Shown: positions 16,075 through 26,194, numbered from the stretch's first letter. The stretch is DNA of 64,000 nucleotides from Aquitalea sp. LB_tupeE (GCF_013391415.1 NZ_JACAXB010000013.1:124001-188000); one strand, 5' to 3'. Numbers and translations: made by a program. The notes: a model not told the origin generated them from the letters alone.

Positions 16075-17290
16075 GACGCTCACAGGGCAACAATTGCTGC
16101 TGATCCAGGCATTCTGCATCGGCATGACGCGCCAGGAATGCGGCCAACTGTTGCTGATTTTCTTCCGGAAAAATCGAGCACGTAGCGTATAGCATTTTCC
16201 CGCCGGACGCGAGTAGCCCCCATAGCGTGTCAACCATCTGCGCCTGCTGGGCAGCCAGGGTGGCAAAATCGCCCGGACGGCGCAGCCACTTGATATCCGG
16301 ATGACGACGCACGACCCCGGATGCCGAGCACGGCACGTCAGCCAGGATGCGATCGAACGGTTTGCCATCCCACCAGTCAGCCGCCTGCCCGGCATCAGCC
16401 GCGTGCAGGCTGGCGTGCAAGCCACCGCGCTGCAGGTTCTCTGCCACCCGTTGCAGTCGCTGCGGGTCGATATCCAGCGCGGTCATGTCTACATCTACCA
16501 TTTCCAGCATATGACAGGTTTTGCCACCCGGCGCGGCGCAAGCATCCAGCACACGCTGTCCGGCTTGCAGATCCAGCAGGCGGGCTGCTTGCTGCGCGCC
16601 CCAGTCCTGTACCGATACCACGCCATCTGCAAAACCCGGCAGTTCGCGCACATTCACCGGCTTGTCCAGCAGGATGCCGCTCTGGTCATCCAGTGCTGTT
16701 GCACGCATGCCCAGCGCTTCGAGCTGGGCCAGATAGGCGGCCACCGTGCTCTTGCGGGCGTTGACGCGCAAGGTCATCGGCGGATGGCTGTTATTCCACT
16801 CCAGGATGGACGACCACGCTTGCGGATAGGCCTGTTGGATGGCTTTTACCCACCAGCGCGGGTGATTGGTGGCAGCCTCCAGATCTTTCTGTGCCAAGCG
16901 CAGCATTTCCTCGCGCTGGCGCAAAAAATTGCGCAGCACGCCATTGACCAGGGCTTTGAACTTGCCGCGGGCCAGCCGCTCCGCCAGCTTTACTGCCTCG
17001 TTGACGACGGCGTAATCTGCGGCGCGGGTATACACCAGTTGATAGAAAGCCACCTGCAATACCCGCTCCAGCTGGGCATCCGGCAAGGCCTTGGGCACCA
17101 GGCGGCGCAACCAGAAACGCAGGCGTGCCAGTTGACGCAGGCTGCCGTAGCAAATGTCCTGCAAAGCAGCGCGCTCTTGCGCCGTCAGGTCTGCGCCCTG
17201 ACGTTGAGCCTGAGCCAGCGCCTCGGTCAGGGTACGGCCGGATTCCACCTGGCCCAGCACTTCGGCGGCCAGTTGCTGTATGCGATGCAT
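16037..17290 (-). CDS. rsmB: 16S rRNA (cytosine-967-C5)-methyltransferase
   Basis: 417 residues: an N-terminal NusB-like RNA-binding domain (1-130) and a C-terminal SAM-dependent methyltransferase. The SAM site is DACAAPGGKT (249-258); the two catalytic cysteines are Cys 321 (DVPCSASG) and Cys 371 (YATCSIFPEEN). It methylates C967 of 16S rRNA. ATG 17290 has AAGG upstream; the open frame extends seven codons to a TTG at 17311. It heads the DUF4390-ntrY-ntrX run. Confidence 0.96.
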   Translation of the reverse strand: MHRIQQLAAEVLGQVESGRTLTEALAQAQRQGADLTAQERAALQDICYGSLRQLARLRFWLRRLVPKALPDAQLERVLQVAFYQLVYTRAADYAVVNEAVKLAERLARGKFKALVNGVLRNFLRQREEMLRLAQKDLEAATNHPRWWVKAIQQAYPQAWSSILEWNNSHPPMTLRVNARKSTVAAYLAQLEALGMRATALDDQSGILLDKPVNVRELPGFADGVVSVQDWGAQQAARLLDLQAGQRVLDACAAPGGKTCHMLEMVDVDMTALDIDPQRLQRVAENLQRGGLHASLHAADAGQAADWWDGKPFDRILADVPCSASGVVRRHPDIKWLRRPGDFATLAAQQAQMVDTLWGLLASGGKMLYATCSIFPEENQQQLAAFLARHADAECLDQQQLLPCERHDGFYYALLAKH

Positions 17291-17340
17291 GTCAAAACCT
17301 TGAAATGGCAAACGGCGAGGACTGTGCTCTCGCCGTATGA

Positions 17341-17372
17341 AAACGGCCGGTATCCGCCTGGCGGTACCGGCC
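17341..17372 (-). terminator. Probable terminator of htpX
   Basis: On the minus strand: GGCCGGTA, an inner CCGCC/GGCGG helix, TACCGGCC, then GTTTTC. It lies between the htpX stop and the rsmB start. Confidence 0.6.
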
Positions 17373-17402
17373 CGTGTGTTTGTTCAGATGCGCATGATAC
17401 GT

Positions 17403-18254
17403 TCAGCCCACGCCGCGCGCCATAGCGTACAAGCGGGCAATGCGCTCCTCGGTATGCGGATGGGTACGGAACAATTCGCCCACATCCAGTCCGGCCAGCG
17501 GGTTGATGATCATCATCTGGGCGGTTTCCGGATGAGCCTGTGCGGTTGGCATGGCAATACCTTGAGCGTAGTACTCAATCTTTTGCAGCGCAGCCGCCAA
17601 TGCCAGCGGATCACCAGAAATTTCGGCCCCACCACGGTCGGCTTCGAATTCGCGGGCGCGGGAAATGGCCATCTGGATCAGGCTGGCAGCCAGCGGCGCC
17701 AGGATGGCCAGCAAAATGCCGGCCAGCGGATTGACCGGACGGCCGCTCTCGTCACGTCCGCCAAAGAACATGGCAAAGTTGGCCAAGGCCGACACCGCAC
17801 CGGCCATGGTGGCGCTGATGGTGGAAATCAGGGTATCGCGATGCCGCACATGGGCCAGCTCGTGCGCCATCACCCCACGCAATTCACGGTAGTCCAGCAT
17901 ACGCATGATGCCGGTGGTGGCTGCGACAGCAGCATGTTCGGGATCGCGCCCGGTGGCAAAGGCGTTGGGTTGCTCTTCGTGAATGACATAGACCCGTGGC
18001 ATGGGCAGGCCGGCACGCTGAGCCAGCTCGGCCACCATGCCGTAAAACTCTGGTGCCGACTGGGCATCGACCTCCTGGGCGTTGTACATACGCAACACCA
18101 TTTGGTCTGAATTCCAGTAGGCGAACAGATTCATGGCACCGGCAAAAAACAGCGCCAGCATCAAGCCGTTCCGCCCTCCAATCAGCGCACCGATGATGCC
18201 GAGAAAAGCGACAAACGCGGCCATCAGCATGGCCGTCTTGAACATATTGTTCAT
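17403..18254 (-). CDS. htpX: HtpX membrane zinc metalloprotease
   Basis: 283 residues with membrane helices at about 5-25 and 30-48 and two more near 145-190. The zinc site is HELAH at 131-135 with the second Glu ligand further on ([13 protein letters not shown]). HtpX degrades damaged membrane proteins together with FtsH. The start is ATG 18254 with GGAGGG directly upstream. It follows fmt by 34 bp; fmt-htpX linkage is common in betaproteobacteria. Confidence 0.95.
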   Translation of the reverse strand: MNNMFKTAMLMAAFVAFLGIIGALIGGRNGLMLALFFAGAMNLFAYWNSDQMVLRMYNAQEVDAQSAPEFYGMVAELAQRAGLPMPRVYVIHEEQPNAFATGRDPEHAAVAATTGIMRMLDYRELRGVMAHELAHVRHRDTLISTISATMAGAVSALANFAMFFGGRDESGRPVNPLAGILLAILAPLAASLIQMAISRAREFEADRGGAEISGDPLALAAALQKIEYYAQGIAMPTAQAHPETAQMMIINPLAGLDVGELFRTHPHTEERIARLYAMARGVG

Positions 18255-18288
18255 GTACCCTCCTTGTGCTGTGACCAGTGAAAGACGC

Positions 18289-19209
18289 TTACTGCCCCAG
18301 ACGGGTTCCCGCCAGCGTGGCGCGGCCTGCAGCAAAGTCGCGCGCACTCAGCCGCTTGCCACCAGCAGTTTGCAATTGCGTCAGCACTATCAGCCCGTCG
18401 CCACTGCCCACCACCACGCCATCGGCATCCGCACGCACCACCAGGCCAGGTTCGGCCTGACCGGCAATGGCATGGGCCTGCCACAGCTTGAGCGGCTCAC
18501 CAGCCAGTTGGGTAAACGCACCCGGTGCCGGGTTGTAGGCACGGATGGCACGGACAATCTCGGTAGCTGACAGTTGCCAGTTCACCTCGGCCTCGGCCTT
18601 GGTCAGCTTGTGCGCGTAGGTGATGCCTTGTTCCGGCTGCGGCTGCGCATTCAGGCCATCCAGTGTCGCCAGGGTGCTGACAATGGCCTCGGCACCGCAC
18701 ACCGCAAGCTTGTCGTGCAGGCTGGCTGCCGTATCGTCCTCGGTAATGGCCAGCGGGTGTACCGACAACATGGCACCAGTATCCAGCCCCACATCCATCT
18801 GCATGATGGTGATGCCGGTTTCACTGTCGCCGGCCAGAATGGCCCGCTGGATAGGCGCAGCACCACGCCAGCGCGGCAGTAGCGAGGCATGAATGTTCAG
18901 ACAGCCGCGCGGCGGAATGTCCAGCACCGCCTTGGGCAGCAACAGGCCGTAGGCCGCCACCACCATCAGTTCGGCACCGATCTCGCGCAGCATGGCCTGG
19001 GCTTCGTCGATCTTGAGCGACAAAGGCTGCTCCACCCGCAAGCCGTGTTCCAGCGCTACTTCCTTCACCGGACTGGGTTTGAGCTTCATGCCCCGCCCGG
19101 CCGGACGGTCCGGCTGGGTCAGCACCAGGGCAATTTCATGACCGGCGGCCAGCAAGGCGCGCAGTGCGGCAGCGGCAAATTCCGGCGTACCGGCAAAAAT
19201 CAGTTTCAT
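18289..19209 (-). CDS. fmt: Methionyl-tRNA formyltransferase
   Basis: 306 residues. The N-terminal formyltransferase domain has [39 protein letters not shown] (catalytic Asn 105 and His 107) and VGLDTGAML (catalytic Asp). The C-terminal domain binds tRNA. It formylates initiator Met-tRNA. The frame is open further upstream to 19260, but [11 protein letters not shown] is the universal start. It follows def by 82 bp, the classic def-fmt pair. Confidence 0.97.
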   Translation of the reverse strand: MKLIFAGTPEFAAAALRALLAAGHEIALVLTQPDRPAGRGMKLKPSPVKEVALEHGLRVEQPLSLKIDEAQAMLREIGAELMVVAAYGLLLPKAVLDIPPRGCLNIHASLLPRWRGAAPIQRAILAGDSETGITIMQMDVGLDTGAMLSVHPLAITEDDTAASLHDKLAVCGAEAIVSTLATLDGLNAQPQPEQGITYAHKLTKAEAEVNWQLSATEIVRAIRAYNPAPGAFTQLAGEPLKLWQAHAIAGQAEPGLVVRADADGVVVGSGDGLIVLTQLQTAGGKRLSARDFAAGRATLAGTRLGQ

Positions 19210-19291
19210 CGTCAACCCGCAATCAGCAAGACAGGACACACCTGTCTTTATCAGCATCACCCGTCCGACCAGTTCCGGACAGGTTCATTCA

Positions 19292-19795
19292 TCACATATT
19301 CTGTTTTTCGCGCTTTTTCAGCTTGGTGCGAATCCGGCCTTGCTTGAGTTCGGACAGGTACTCCACAAAGACCTTGCCATCCAGATGATCAATTTCATGC
19401 TGAATGCAAATGGCCAGCAAGCCGTCGGCTTCCAGTTCATACTGGGCACCGGTGGCATCCTGAGCACGCACCTTGACCCGTTCGGCCCGGGTAACCTTGT
19501 CGTAGATACCCGGCACCGACAGGCAGCCTTCTTCGTAAACCGTCTCACCTTCTTTTTCGATGATGACCGGGTTGATGAAGACGCGGCGTTCGTTATGGTC
19601 TTCGGAAATATCCATCACCACCAATCGCTGGTGATAGTCCACCTGGGTAGCAGCCAGGCCAATACCCTTGGCCTCGTACATGGTTTCAAACATGTTGTCG
19701 ATCTGGGTCTGCAAGGCAGCGTCAAAGGTCTCGACCGGCGTGGCCACGGTGTGCAGACGCGCATCCGGATAATGCAAAATGTTCAGCAGCGCCAT
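19292..19795 (-). CDS. def: Peptide deformylase
   Basis: 167 residues. All three motifs are present: GIGLAATQV (44-52), EGCLSVP (Cys 91 metal ligand) and QHEIDHLDG (His 133, Glu 134, His 137). It removes the formyl group from nascent proteins. ATG 19795 begins the standard [14 protein letters not shown]; the open frame continues upstream to 19873 without family support. It is divergent from the LysM gene. Confidence 0.97.
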   Translation of the reverse strand: MALLNILHYPDARLHTVATPVETFDAALQTQIDNMFETMYEAKGIGLAATQVDYHQRLVVMDISEDHNERRVFINPVIIEKEGETVYEEGCLSVPGIYDKVTRAERVKVRAQDATGAQYELEADGLLAICIQHEIDHLDGKVFVEYLSELKQGRIRTKLKKREKQNM

Positions 19796-19920
19796 CGGTT
19801 TTATTGCTCCAAGTTGTCTTAATGCCATCAGCACATCGATAATAGACATGTCTGACGCATGCTCGTTTGTCAAAGGAGCGCTCGCGGGCGCTCATTACAC
19901 TCAATATTGGGGCACTTTTC

Positions 19921-20958
19921 ATGCGTAAAAGTATTATATCGCTTGCTTTGGCTCTGGGACTGGCTCTCCCGGCTTTTTCCGATACCCTGACCATCAAGCC
20001 CGGCGCACCGGCGCGTTACACCGTAGTGAAAGGCGACACGCTGTGGGGTATTTCCGGCCGCTATCTCAAGAGCCCGTGGAAATGGCCCAGCTTGTGGCAG
20101 ATGAACAAGAGCGAAGTCAAGAATCCGCACTGGATCTACCCTGGTGACGTCCTGGTACTGACCTATGTAAACGGCAAACCGCGTCTGACCCTGGAAAAGG
20201 GCCGTCAGGGTGATGTACGCCTGTCTCCGCAAGTCAGGATGACTGACATCGACAAGGCCATCTCCAGTATTCCGGCCAAGGCCATCGAGCCCTTCCTCTA
20301 CCGCCCGCTGGTAGTGAACGAAGAAGAGTTCCTGACCTCGCCGCGTCTGGTGGCGGGCCCGGAGGAACGTCTGGCCTTTGGTTCTGGCGACCGCATTTAT
20401 ACCAACGGTGTAGCCAGCACCGGCACCTGGCAGGTGTATCGCGCCAGCAAACCGCTGATTGACCCCGTGACCAAGGAAAACCTCGGCTACGAGGTAATGT
20501 ATGGCGGCGATGCCGTGGTGGACAAATTGGGTGAAGAAATCCAGACCATGCACCTGACCAAGGTCAATAGCGAAATTTTGGTAGGCGACCGCCTGATCAA
20601 GGCGCCCAGAGACCAGTTTGTCAGCTACGTTCCCCACAGCCCGGATGCAGGCATCCAGGGGCAGATCATCTCGGTGTATGACGGTGTGGATGGTGCGGCC
20701 CAGTATTCCAACGTAGTGATCAACCGTGGCCAGCGTGAACAGGTGGAACCGGGTGACGTGTTCAACATCGTCAAGAACGCCAAACCGGTTACCCTGATCA
20801 TGGCGGATGGACAGAAAAAAGAAGTCACCTTGCCAGGCCAGAACATTGGCAAGATTTTCATCTACCGCGTATTCGACAAGGTTTCCTACGGCCTGGTGCT
20901 GGACAGCACCGACGCAGCCAGCGTGGGGGATGTGGTCAACGCGCCGGAAAGCGAATGA
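19921..20958 (+). CDS. LysM domain exported protein
   Basis: 345 residues with a signal peptide (MRKSIISLALALGLALPAFS) and one LysM domain at about 36-85 (YTVVKGDTLWGISGRYLKSPWKWPSLWQMN). The remaining 250 residues are beta-rich with no recognised domain. LysM binds peptidoglycan, so the protein is likely periplasmic and wall-associated. Genes of this type commonly precede dprA in betaproteobacteria. ATG 19921 is used; the frame extends upstream to 19867. A GAGCGC/GCGCTC hairpin lies in its leader (19876-19893). It overlaps dprA by four bases (ATGA). Confidence 0.88.
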   Translation: MRKSIISLALALGLALPAFSDTLTIKPGAPARYTVVKGDTLWGISGRYLKSPWKWPSLWQMNKSEVKNPHWIYPGDVLVLTYVNGKPRLTLEKGRQGDVRLSPQVRMTDIDKAISSIPAKAIEPFLYRPLVVNEEEFLTSPRLVAGPEERLAFGSGDRIYTNGVASTGTWQVYRASKPLIDPVTKENLGYEVMYGGDAVVDKLGEEIQTMHLTKVNSEILVGDRLIKAPRDQFVSYVPHSPDAGIQGQIISVYDGVDGAAQYSNVVINRGQREQVEPGDVFNIVKNAKPVTLIMADGQKKEVTLPGQNIGKIFIYRVFDKVSYGLVLDSTDAASVGDVVNAPESE

Positions 20959-22037
20959 GCCGGCATAACGAAGACTGGCTGCTGCTGGCCCTGACACCGG
21001 GCATTGGTCCGGCCAGTTTTCTCAAGTTGATCGCCACTTTTGGTAGCGCCAGCCATGTTCTGGCGGCCAACACGGCACAAACCGCACCACTGATCGGACA
21101 GGACATCGCCCTGGCACTGCGCGAGCGGCGTGCCGAAGCCGATGCCCAGGCGGCCCTCGCCTGGGCCGAACAGGAGAATTGCAGCCTGCTGAGCCTGCAG
21201 GATGACGATTACCCGCAAGCCCTGGCAGAAACCGCGGCTCCGCCTCCACTGCTGTTTGCACGCGGACAGCGCGCCTTGTTGCAACGCCCGATGCTGGCCA
21301 TGGTGGGCAGCCGCAGTGCCACTCCGCCGGGCAAGCAGATTGCCGAGGATTTTGCCCGCCAACTGGCAGCACACGGCTACACCATAGTCAGTGGCCTGGC
21401 CAGTGGCATTGATGCCGCTGCTCACCGGGGAGCCTTGCAGGAGTCAGGCTCCACCATTGCGGTCATCGGCACCGGGATAGACCGGGTTTATCCGGCCAGT
21501 AATCGTGAGCTTGCCCACCAGATCGGCCGTTCCGGCCTGATTTTGTCCGAGTTTCCACTGGGTGCAGGCCCTGTCGCCGGCCACTTCCCACGCCGCAACC
21601 GCATCATCGCGGGCTTGTCGCGCGGTTGTCTGGTGGTGGAAGCCAATATCAATTCCGGCTCGCTGATAACCGCCAGACTGGCCGCAGAAAGCGGGCGCGA
21701 GGTCATGGCGGTTCCCGGTTCGATTCACAACCCGCAAGCGCGCGGTTGTCACCGTTTACTGCGTGATGGTGCCCGCCTGATCGAAACCGTGGATGACGTG
21801 CTGGATGAAATCGGCCGCGTGGTTTTGCCTCCAGTCACGCTGGCAGAAACAGAATGGACAAATCCGCCGGTGGATGACCCGATTCTGGCCCTCATGGGCT
21901 TTGATCCGGTCAGCAGCGAGGCGCTGGCAACACAACTTGGGTTGACGCAGGGGGAGGTTTACGCGATGCTGCTGGAGCTGGAACTTGCCGGCAAGCTGAC
22001 CAGCCTGCCCGGCGGGCGGGTTCAGCGACTGGTCTGA
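20955..22037 (+). CDS. dprA: DNA processing protein DprA
   Basis: 360 residues: a helix-hairpin-helix-like N-terminus (LLALTPGIGPASFLKLI), the Rossmann-like DNA/RecA-loading domain (MVGSRSATPPGKQIAEDFA, SGLASGIDAAAHRGAL, GTGIDRVYPASN, PRRNRIIAGLS) and a C-terminal winged-helix-like region. DprA protects incoming single-stranded DNA and loads RecA in natural transformation. Its ATG lies within the stop of the LysM gene. Confidence 0.95.
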   Translation: MSRHNEDWLLLALTPGIGPASFLKLIATFGSASHVLAANTAQTAPLIGQDIALALRERRAEADAQAALAWAEQENCSLLSLQDDDYPQALAETAAPPPLLFARGQRALLQRPMLAMVGSRSATPPGKQIAEDFARQLAAHGYTIVSGLASGIDAAAHRGALQESGSTIAVIGTGIDRVYPASNRELAHQIGRSGLILSEFPLGAGPVAGHFPRRNRIIAGLSRGCLVVEANINSGSLITARLAAESGREVMAVPGSIHNPQARGCHRLLRDGARLIETVDDVLDEIGRVVLPPVTLAETEWTNPPVDDPILALMGFDPVSSEALATQLGLTQGEVYAMLLELELAGKLTSLPGGRVQRLV

Positions 22038-22078
22038 TCCGGACCAGCCCCTGTAGCAGTTCATTTGAAGAAGACCTG

Positions 22079-22537
22079 ATGTTTGACGTTCTCACTTATT
22101 TGTTCGAGCAGTATCGTGATCCTGATGCCTTTGGCGACCGCGGCTCGCTGATGCGCCAGCTGGAAGCCGCTGGCTTCGAAGACGAAGAAATCAACGATGC
22201 GCTCGACTGGCTGGACAATGTTGCCAATATGGTTGACGGCCTGTATGCCAGCGCGGATGACGCGGTTGGCATGCGTATTTACGCCGATGCCGAACTGGAG
22301 CGCCTGCCCACCGATGTGCGCGGCCTGATCCAGTTTCTGGAAGATCACGGCGCGCTGTCGCCATCGCAGCGGGAAATGGTGATAGACCGGCTGTGCGAAC
22401 TACCCGATGACGACATCAATGTCGGCTCGGCCAAGCTGGTGGCACTGATGGTGCTGTGGGCACAAAAAGCGGAACTGCCCATCCTCTTGGGGGAAGAACT
22501 GCTGGATGCCATTCATGGCGAACCCACCATGCAATGA
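22079..22537 (+). CDS. smg: Smg protein (DUF494)
   Basis: 152 residues, acidic, and matching the Smg family throughout (MFDVLTYLFEQYRDPDAF, LEAAGFEDEEINDALDWL and DINVGSAKLVALMVLW). Smg lies next to dprA and topA in many proteobacteria, as here. The molecular function is unknown. It is cytoplasmic. Confidence 0.93.
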   Translation: MFDVLTYLFEQYRDPDAFGDRGSLMRQLEAAGFEDEEINDALDWLDNVANMVDGLYASADDAVGMRIYADAELERLPTDVRGLIQFLEDHGALSPSQREMVIDRLCELPDDDINVGSAKLVALMVLWAQKAELPILLGEELLDAIHGEPTMQ

Positions 22538-22706
22538 CTTGTCAGCGCTGGCGCTACGGGCTTACCATCCCGCCTCGCCTGACAGTTACGGCAGGGAATT
22601 TTTACAAGAGCGCCAATTGCGCTCTTGTTTTATTTGCGCTCTTGCTTTATTTGATAGATAGAACCGCTATCAACCGGATGTTTCCGGTACACACTGAAAC
22701 GAAAAC

Positions 22707-25004
22707 ATGCCCTCCAGCCTCTTGATCGTTGAGTCGCCATCCAAGGCAAAAACGCTGAAGAAATACCTGGGACCGGACTTTGAAGTCCTGGCCTCCTACG
22801 GTCACGTGCGCGATCTGGTACCGAAAAACGGTGCGGTAGACCCTGAAAAGGGTTTCGCCATGAAATACCAGCTGATCGCCCGCAACAGCAAACACGTTGA
22901 TGCCATCGTCAAGGCCGTGGCCGAAGTCGACCATGTCTACCTGGCAACTGACCCGGACCGCGAAGGCGAAGCCATTTCCTGGCACCTGGTGCAAATCCTC
23001 AACAGCAAGAAGCTGCTGAAGGACAAGACCGCCCAGCGCGTGGTGTTCCACGAAATCACCAAGAATGCGGTTTTGGAAGCCATCGGCAACCCGCGCGAAG
23101 TGGCGCAGGACCTGGTGGATGCCCAGCAGGCACGCCGGGCACTGGATTATCTGGTGGGTTTCAACCTGTCACCGCTACTGTGGAAGAAAATCCGCCGCGG
23201 CCTGTCGGCAGGGCGGGTACAAAGCCCGGCACTGCGCCTGATCTGCGAACGCGAGAACGAGATCAAGGCCTTTGTGCAGCAGGAATACTGGTCAGTGCAT
23301 CTGGACAGCCACAAGGGTCGCACCAAGTTTTCCGCCAAGCTGACCCAGCTTGGCGGCAAGAAGCTGGACCAGTTCGACATTCCCGGTGATGCCGAACACG
23401 CCGACATTCTGGCCCGTTTGCAAGACCAGCCGGCCACCGTCACCAGCATCGAGAAGAAAAAGAAGTCGCGCAGCCCCGCCGCGCCCTTCACCACTTCCAC
23501 GCTGCAACAGGAAGCCGTGCGCAAGCTGGGCATGACTACCGACCGCACCATGCGTACCGCGCAGCAACTGTACGAAGGTATCGACATCGGCCAGGGCACG
23601 GTCGGTCTGATCACCTATATGCGTACCGACTCGGTGGCACTGGCCAACGAAGCCGTTGAAGAAATCCGGACTTATATCGGCGACACTTTCAACAACGACT
23701 TCCTGCCCAAAAACCCGGTTGCCTACAAGAACAAGTCCAAGAACGCACAGGAAGCGCACGAGGCCATCCGCCCGACGTCCATCCTGCGCACGCCCGAATC
23801 GGTCAAACCCTTCCTCACCACCGACCAGTTCAAGCTGTACGACATGGTGTGGAAGCGCACCCTGGCCTGCCAGATGGCACCGGCCAAGTTTGACACCACC
23901 AGCGTGGACATCGCCGTAGGCGAAGGCATTTTCCGCGCCAGCGGCCAGGTACAAACCTTTGCCGGCTTCCTGGCTGTGTACGAAGAAGACGTGGACGATG
24001 CCGAGGACGAAGACAACGCCAAACTGCCGCTTTTGGAAGAAGGCGACAGCCTGCCGGTAGACAAGCTGTACGGCGAACAACACTTCACCCAGCCGCCGCC
24101 GCGCTTCTCCGAAGCCAGCCTGGTAAAGGCGCTGGAAGAATTCGGCATTGGCCGTCCGTCCACCTACGCCAGCATTATTTCCACGCTGAAAGACCGTGAG
24201 TACGTGATCCTGGACAAGAAACGCTTCTTGCCCACCGATACCGGCGACATCGTCAACAAGTTCCTGACCGAACATTTCAGCCAGTACGTGGACTATAACT
24301 TCACCGCCAAGCTGGAAAACCAGCTGGACGATATTGCCAGCGGCCAGCGCGAGTGGGTGCCGGTGATGGACAGCTTCTGGAAAGGCTTCTCCAAGCAGAT
24401 TACCGAGAAGGAAAGCATTTCCCGCGCGGAAGTCACCACCGAAAGCCTGGACGAAGCCTGCCCGAAATGCAGCAAGCCTTTGTCGATCAAGTTTGGCAAG
24501 CGTGGCCGCTTCATTGCCTGTACCGGTTATCCGGACTGCGACTACACCCGCAATATCGGTGAAACCGCAGAGCAGGCGGCAGAAGAAGCCGAAGCGCCGA
24601 CGGTGATCGAAGACCGCGTCTGCCCGGACTGTGGCGGTGCGCTGCACATCAAGAAGGGGCGCTATGGCAAGTTCATCGGCTGCGCCAACTACCCCAAGTG
24701 CAAGCACATCGAACCGCTGGAAAAGCCACGTGACACCGGCGTGGAATGCCCGGAGTGCAAATCCGGTCATCTGATTGAGCGCAAGAGCCGCTACGGCAAG
24801 CTGTTCTACAGCTGCAATACCTATCCCAAGTGCAAGTACGCCACCTGGAACCCGCCGGTCGCCGAGCCCTGCCCCAAGTGCAACTGGCCGATTCTCACCA
24901 TCAAGACCACCAAGCGTCGTGGTACCGAGAAAGTCTGCCCGCAGAAGGAATGTGGCTACAGCGAGGTGATTGCCCCGCCGGAAGCCAAGCCTGCGGAAGA
25001 ATAA
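22707..25004 (+). CDS. topA: DNA topoisomerase I
   Basis: Type IA topoisomerase, 765 residues, relaxing negative supercoils. The TOPRIM domain begins SLLIVESPSKAKTLKKYLG and includes the DPDREGEAISWHL motif. The active-site Tyr 304 lies in GLITYMRTDS. The C-terminus carries four Cys4 zinc ribbons (CPKC..CTGYPDC, CPDC..CANYPKC, CPEC..CNTYPKC, CPKC..CPQKEC). E. coli TopA has a different C-terminal arrangement with three such ribbons. An intrinsic terminator follows. Confidence 0.97.
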   Translation: MPSSLLIVESPSKAKTLKKYLGPDFEVLASYGHVRDLVPKNGAVDPEKGFAMKYQLIARNSKHVDAIVKAVAEVDHVYLATDPDREGEAISWHLVQILNSKKLLKDKTAQRVVFHEITKNAVLEAIGNPREVAQDLVDAQQARRALDYLVGFNLSPLLWKKIRRGLSAGRVQSPALRLICERENEIKAFVQQEYWSVHLDSHKGRTKFSAKLTQLGGKKLDQFDIPGDAEHADILARLQDQPATVTSIEKKKKSRSPAAPFTTSTLQQEAVRKLGMTTDRTMRTAQQLYEGIDIGQGTVGLITYMRTDSVALANEAVEEIRTYIGDTFNNDFLPKNPVAYKNKSKNAQEAHEAIRPTSILRTPESVKPFLTTDQFKLYDMVWKRTLACQMAPAKFDTTSVDIAVGEGIFRASGQVQTFAGFLAVYEEDVDDAEDEDNAKLPLLEEGDSLPVDKLYGEQHFTQPPPRFSEASLVKALEEFGIGRPSTYASIISTLKDREYVILDKKRFLPTDTGDIVNKFLTEHFSQYVDYNFTAKLENQLDDIASGQREWVPVMDSFWKGFSKQITEKESISRAEVTTESLDEACPKCSKPLSIKFGKRGRFIACTGYPDCDYTRNIGETAEQAAEEAEAPTVIEDRVCPDCGGALHIKKGRYGKFIGCANYPKCKHIEPLEKPRDTGVECPECKSGHLIERKSRYGKLFYSCNTYPKCKYATWNPPVAEPCPKCNWPILTIKTTKRRGTEKVCPQKECGYSEVIAPPEAKPAEE

Positions 25005-25030
25005 ATCGCCGCCTGCGAATTGCACCAGAT

Positions 25031-25060
25031 AACGCCACCTTCGGGTGGCGTTGTTTTTTT
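25031..25060 (+). terminator. Intrinsic terminator of topA
   Basis: AACGCCACC-ttcg-GGTGGCGTT then GTTTTTTT. Confidence 0.9.
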
Positions 25061-25152
25061 GGCCATGGCAGCCAAACCATGCAACGGCAGGAGCTACGCC
25101 AACAGCATTGGTAATGGCCTGATTTTATTAATCAAGTTCAGAAAAGCCGCCA

Positions 25153-25158
25153 TATAAT
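25153..25158 (+). promoter_or_regulatory. Candidate -10 box before the 132-aa membrane protein
   Basis: A perfect TATAAT lies in an AT-rich stretch (25120-25160). The hexamer 17 bp upstream (AATCAA) is a poor -35. If used, the leader is about 135 nt long and includes a GCCGCC/GGCGGC hairpin (25242-25258) and the C11 tract. Confidence 0.4.
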
Positions 25159-25272
25159 TCGGATGTCAGGCTAAACCGTAAACAGCTAAACAGTCTGAAG
25201 GCTCTTGCGACGGGCCACATCGTTTCCGAACCATACGCCGCCGCCATCACAGGCGGCGTTCGTCGTTTTACG

Positions 25273-25283
25273 CCCCCCCCCCC
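25273..25283 (+). repeat. Homopolymeric C11 tract in a gene leader
   Basis: Eleven consecutive C end 15 bp before the ATG at 25299, between a hairpin and the start codon. Confidence 0.9.
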
Positions 25284-25298
25284 GGCAAAGCACACATC

Positions 25299-25697
25299 AT
25301 GAAAACACATAGCAGCTTCTTTTTTACCGGCGCATCGGTACTGACTCTGTTTGGCCTGGCCAGCGGCCATTGGCTGATGCTTCCCATTGCCTTCCTGCTG
25401 GCATTCTGCGGCATGGTGGTGGCAGACCGGGAGCAACTGGCAGACATGGATGAGCGCACGGCCGCCATGTTGCTGGTGCTGCCCAGCCAGCACCCGTTAT
25501 TGCCACTGGACCATTTCCACGGCAACGACCTGATGTTTTACCAGGCCGGTAGCCCGGTTTACCGCGTTTTGCAGGCCGATGGCGCCCGTTGGGAGCTGGT
25601 GGGTGAATACGGCAAGGTAGAAGACGATAGTGGCTGCATCCGCGTTTACCCGGGCTATCTGTACCGCCGCCAGCCTCACGTGAATGTTCAGGACTGA
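25299..25697 (+). CDS. Small membrane protein of unknown function
   Basis: 132 residues. One long or two short hydrophobic segments (about 8-45, LTLFGLASGHWLMLPIAFLLAFCGMVVA) are followed by a soluble part ending YPGYLYRRQPHVNVQD. I recognise no family. There is no strong ribosome binding site (AAAG only). The C11 tract just upstream may vary the spacing of leader elements. It is convergent with the DUF1622 gene, which it overlaps by 10 bp. Confidence 0.65.
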   Translation: MKTHSSFFFTGASVLTLFGLASGHWLMLPIAFLLAFCGMVVADREQLADMDERTAAMLLVLPSQHPLLPLDHFHGNDLMFYQAGSPVYRVLQADGARWELVGEYGKVEDDSGCIRVYPGYLYRRQPHVNVQD

Positions 25698-26068
25698 TCC
25701 GGCCGCCGTTCTTCGCCCTCGTGCTCGGTATCGCGGATTTCCTTGCCCAGGAAATAGTTGAGCGCGGTACGCAGCACGGCAATGGCGGCCAGCTTGCCGA
25801 TCTGGTCCCAGCTTGGCGCCACGGCGGTAGAGAGTATGTCGGCTGCCAATTGTAATTCCAGCGCCAGTGCCAGAAAGCGGGCAAAACTCAGCCGTACCGC
25901 ATTGAATTGCGCCACCCCCGGCTCAAAACAGCGCTGCAAATAGCGTACCCCGGCCACCAGTACACCAATGCCGATCACCACGGCACCGCTGGCTTCCACC
26001 GCCAGTTTCAGCCATAGCACCAGATTGAGCACCAGTTCTTCCACTCCGGATTCAGTAGGTGACAGCAT
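25688..26068 (-). CDS. DUF1622 family membrane protein
   Basis: 126 residues with three hydrophobic segments (about 13-40, 55-75 and 85-103). The DUF1622 pattern is seen in RLSFARFLALALELQLAADILSTAVAPSWDQIGKLAAIAVLRTALNYFL. The C-terminal tail is acidic and charged (EIRDTEHEGEE). ATG 26068 has CGAGGAAAA upstream, which decides the start. Function unknown. Confidence 0.85.
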   Translation of the reverse strand: MLSPTESGVEELVLNLVLWLKLAVEASGAVVIGIGVLVAGVRYLQRCFEPGVAQFNAVRLSFARFLALALELQLAADILSTAVAPSWDQIGKLAAIAVLRTALNYFLGKEIRDTEHEGEERRPDQS

Positions 26069-26194
26069 GGGTTTTCCTCGTGCTTGATGGGGAATGCCCC
26101 AGCATACACACAAGGCGGACCGAGGACAGCTACTGACAGCCTGACCATGCTTATAGCATGTTATGCTATTGAATTAGCCAGCCTATCCCACTGC

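Noticed and set aside
15478-16425. A longer version of the DUF4390 gene starting far inside rsmB.
   Set aside because: The signal peptide follows ATG 16074 directly; the upstream part is an antiparallel-frame reading of rsmB without family support.
23292-25025. A 577-codon open frame on the minus strand.
   Set aside because: Antisense to topA; no motif, no ribosome binding site.
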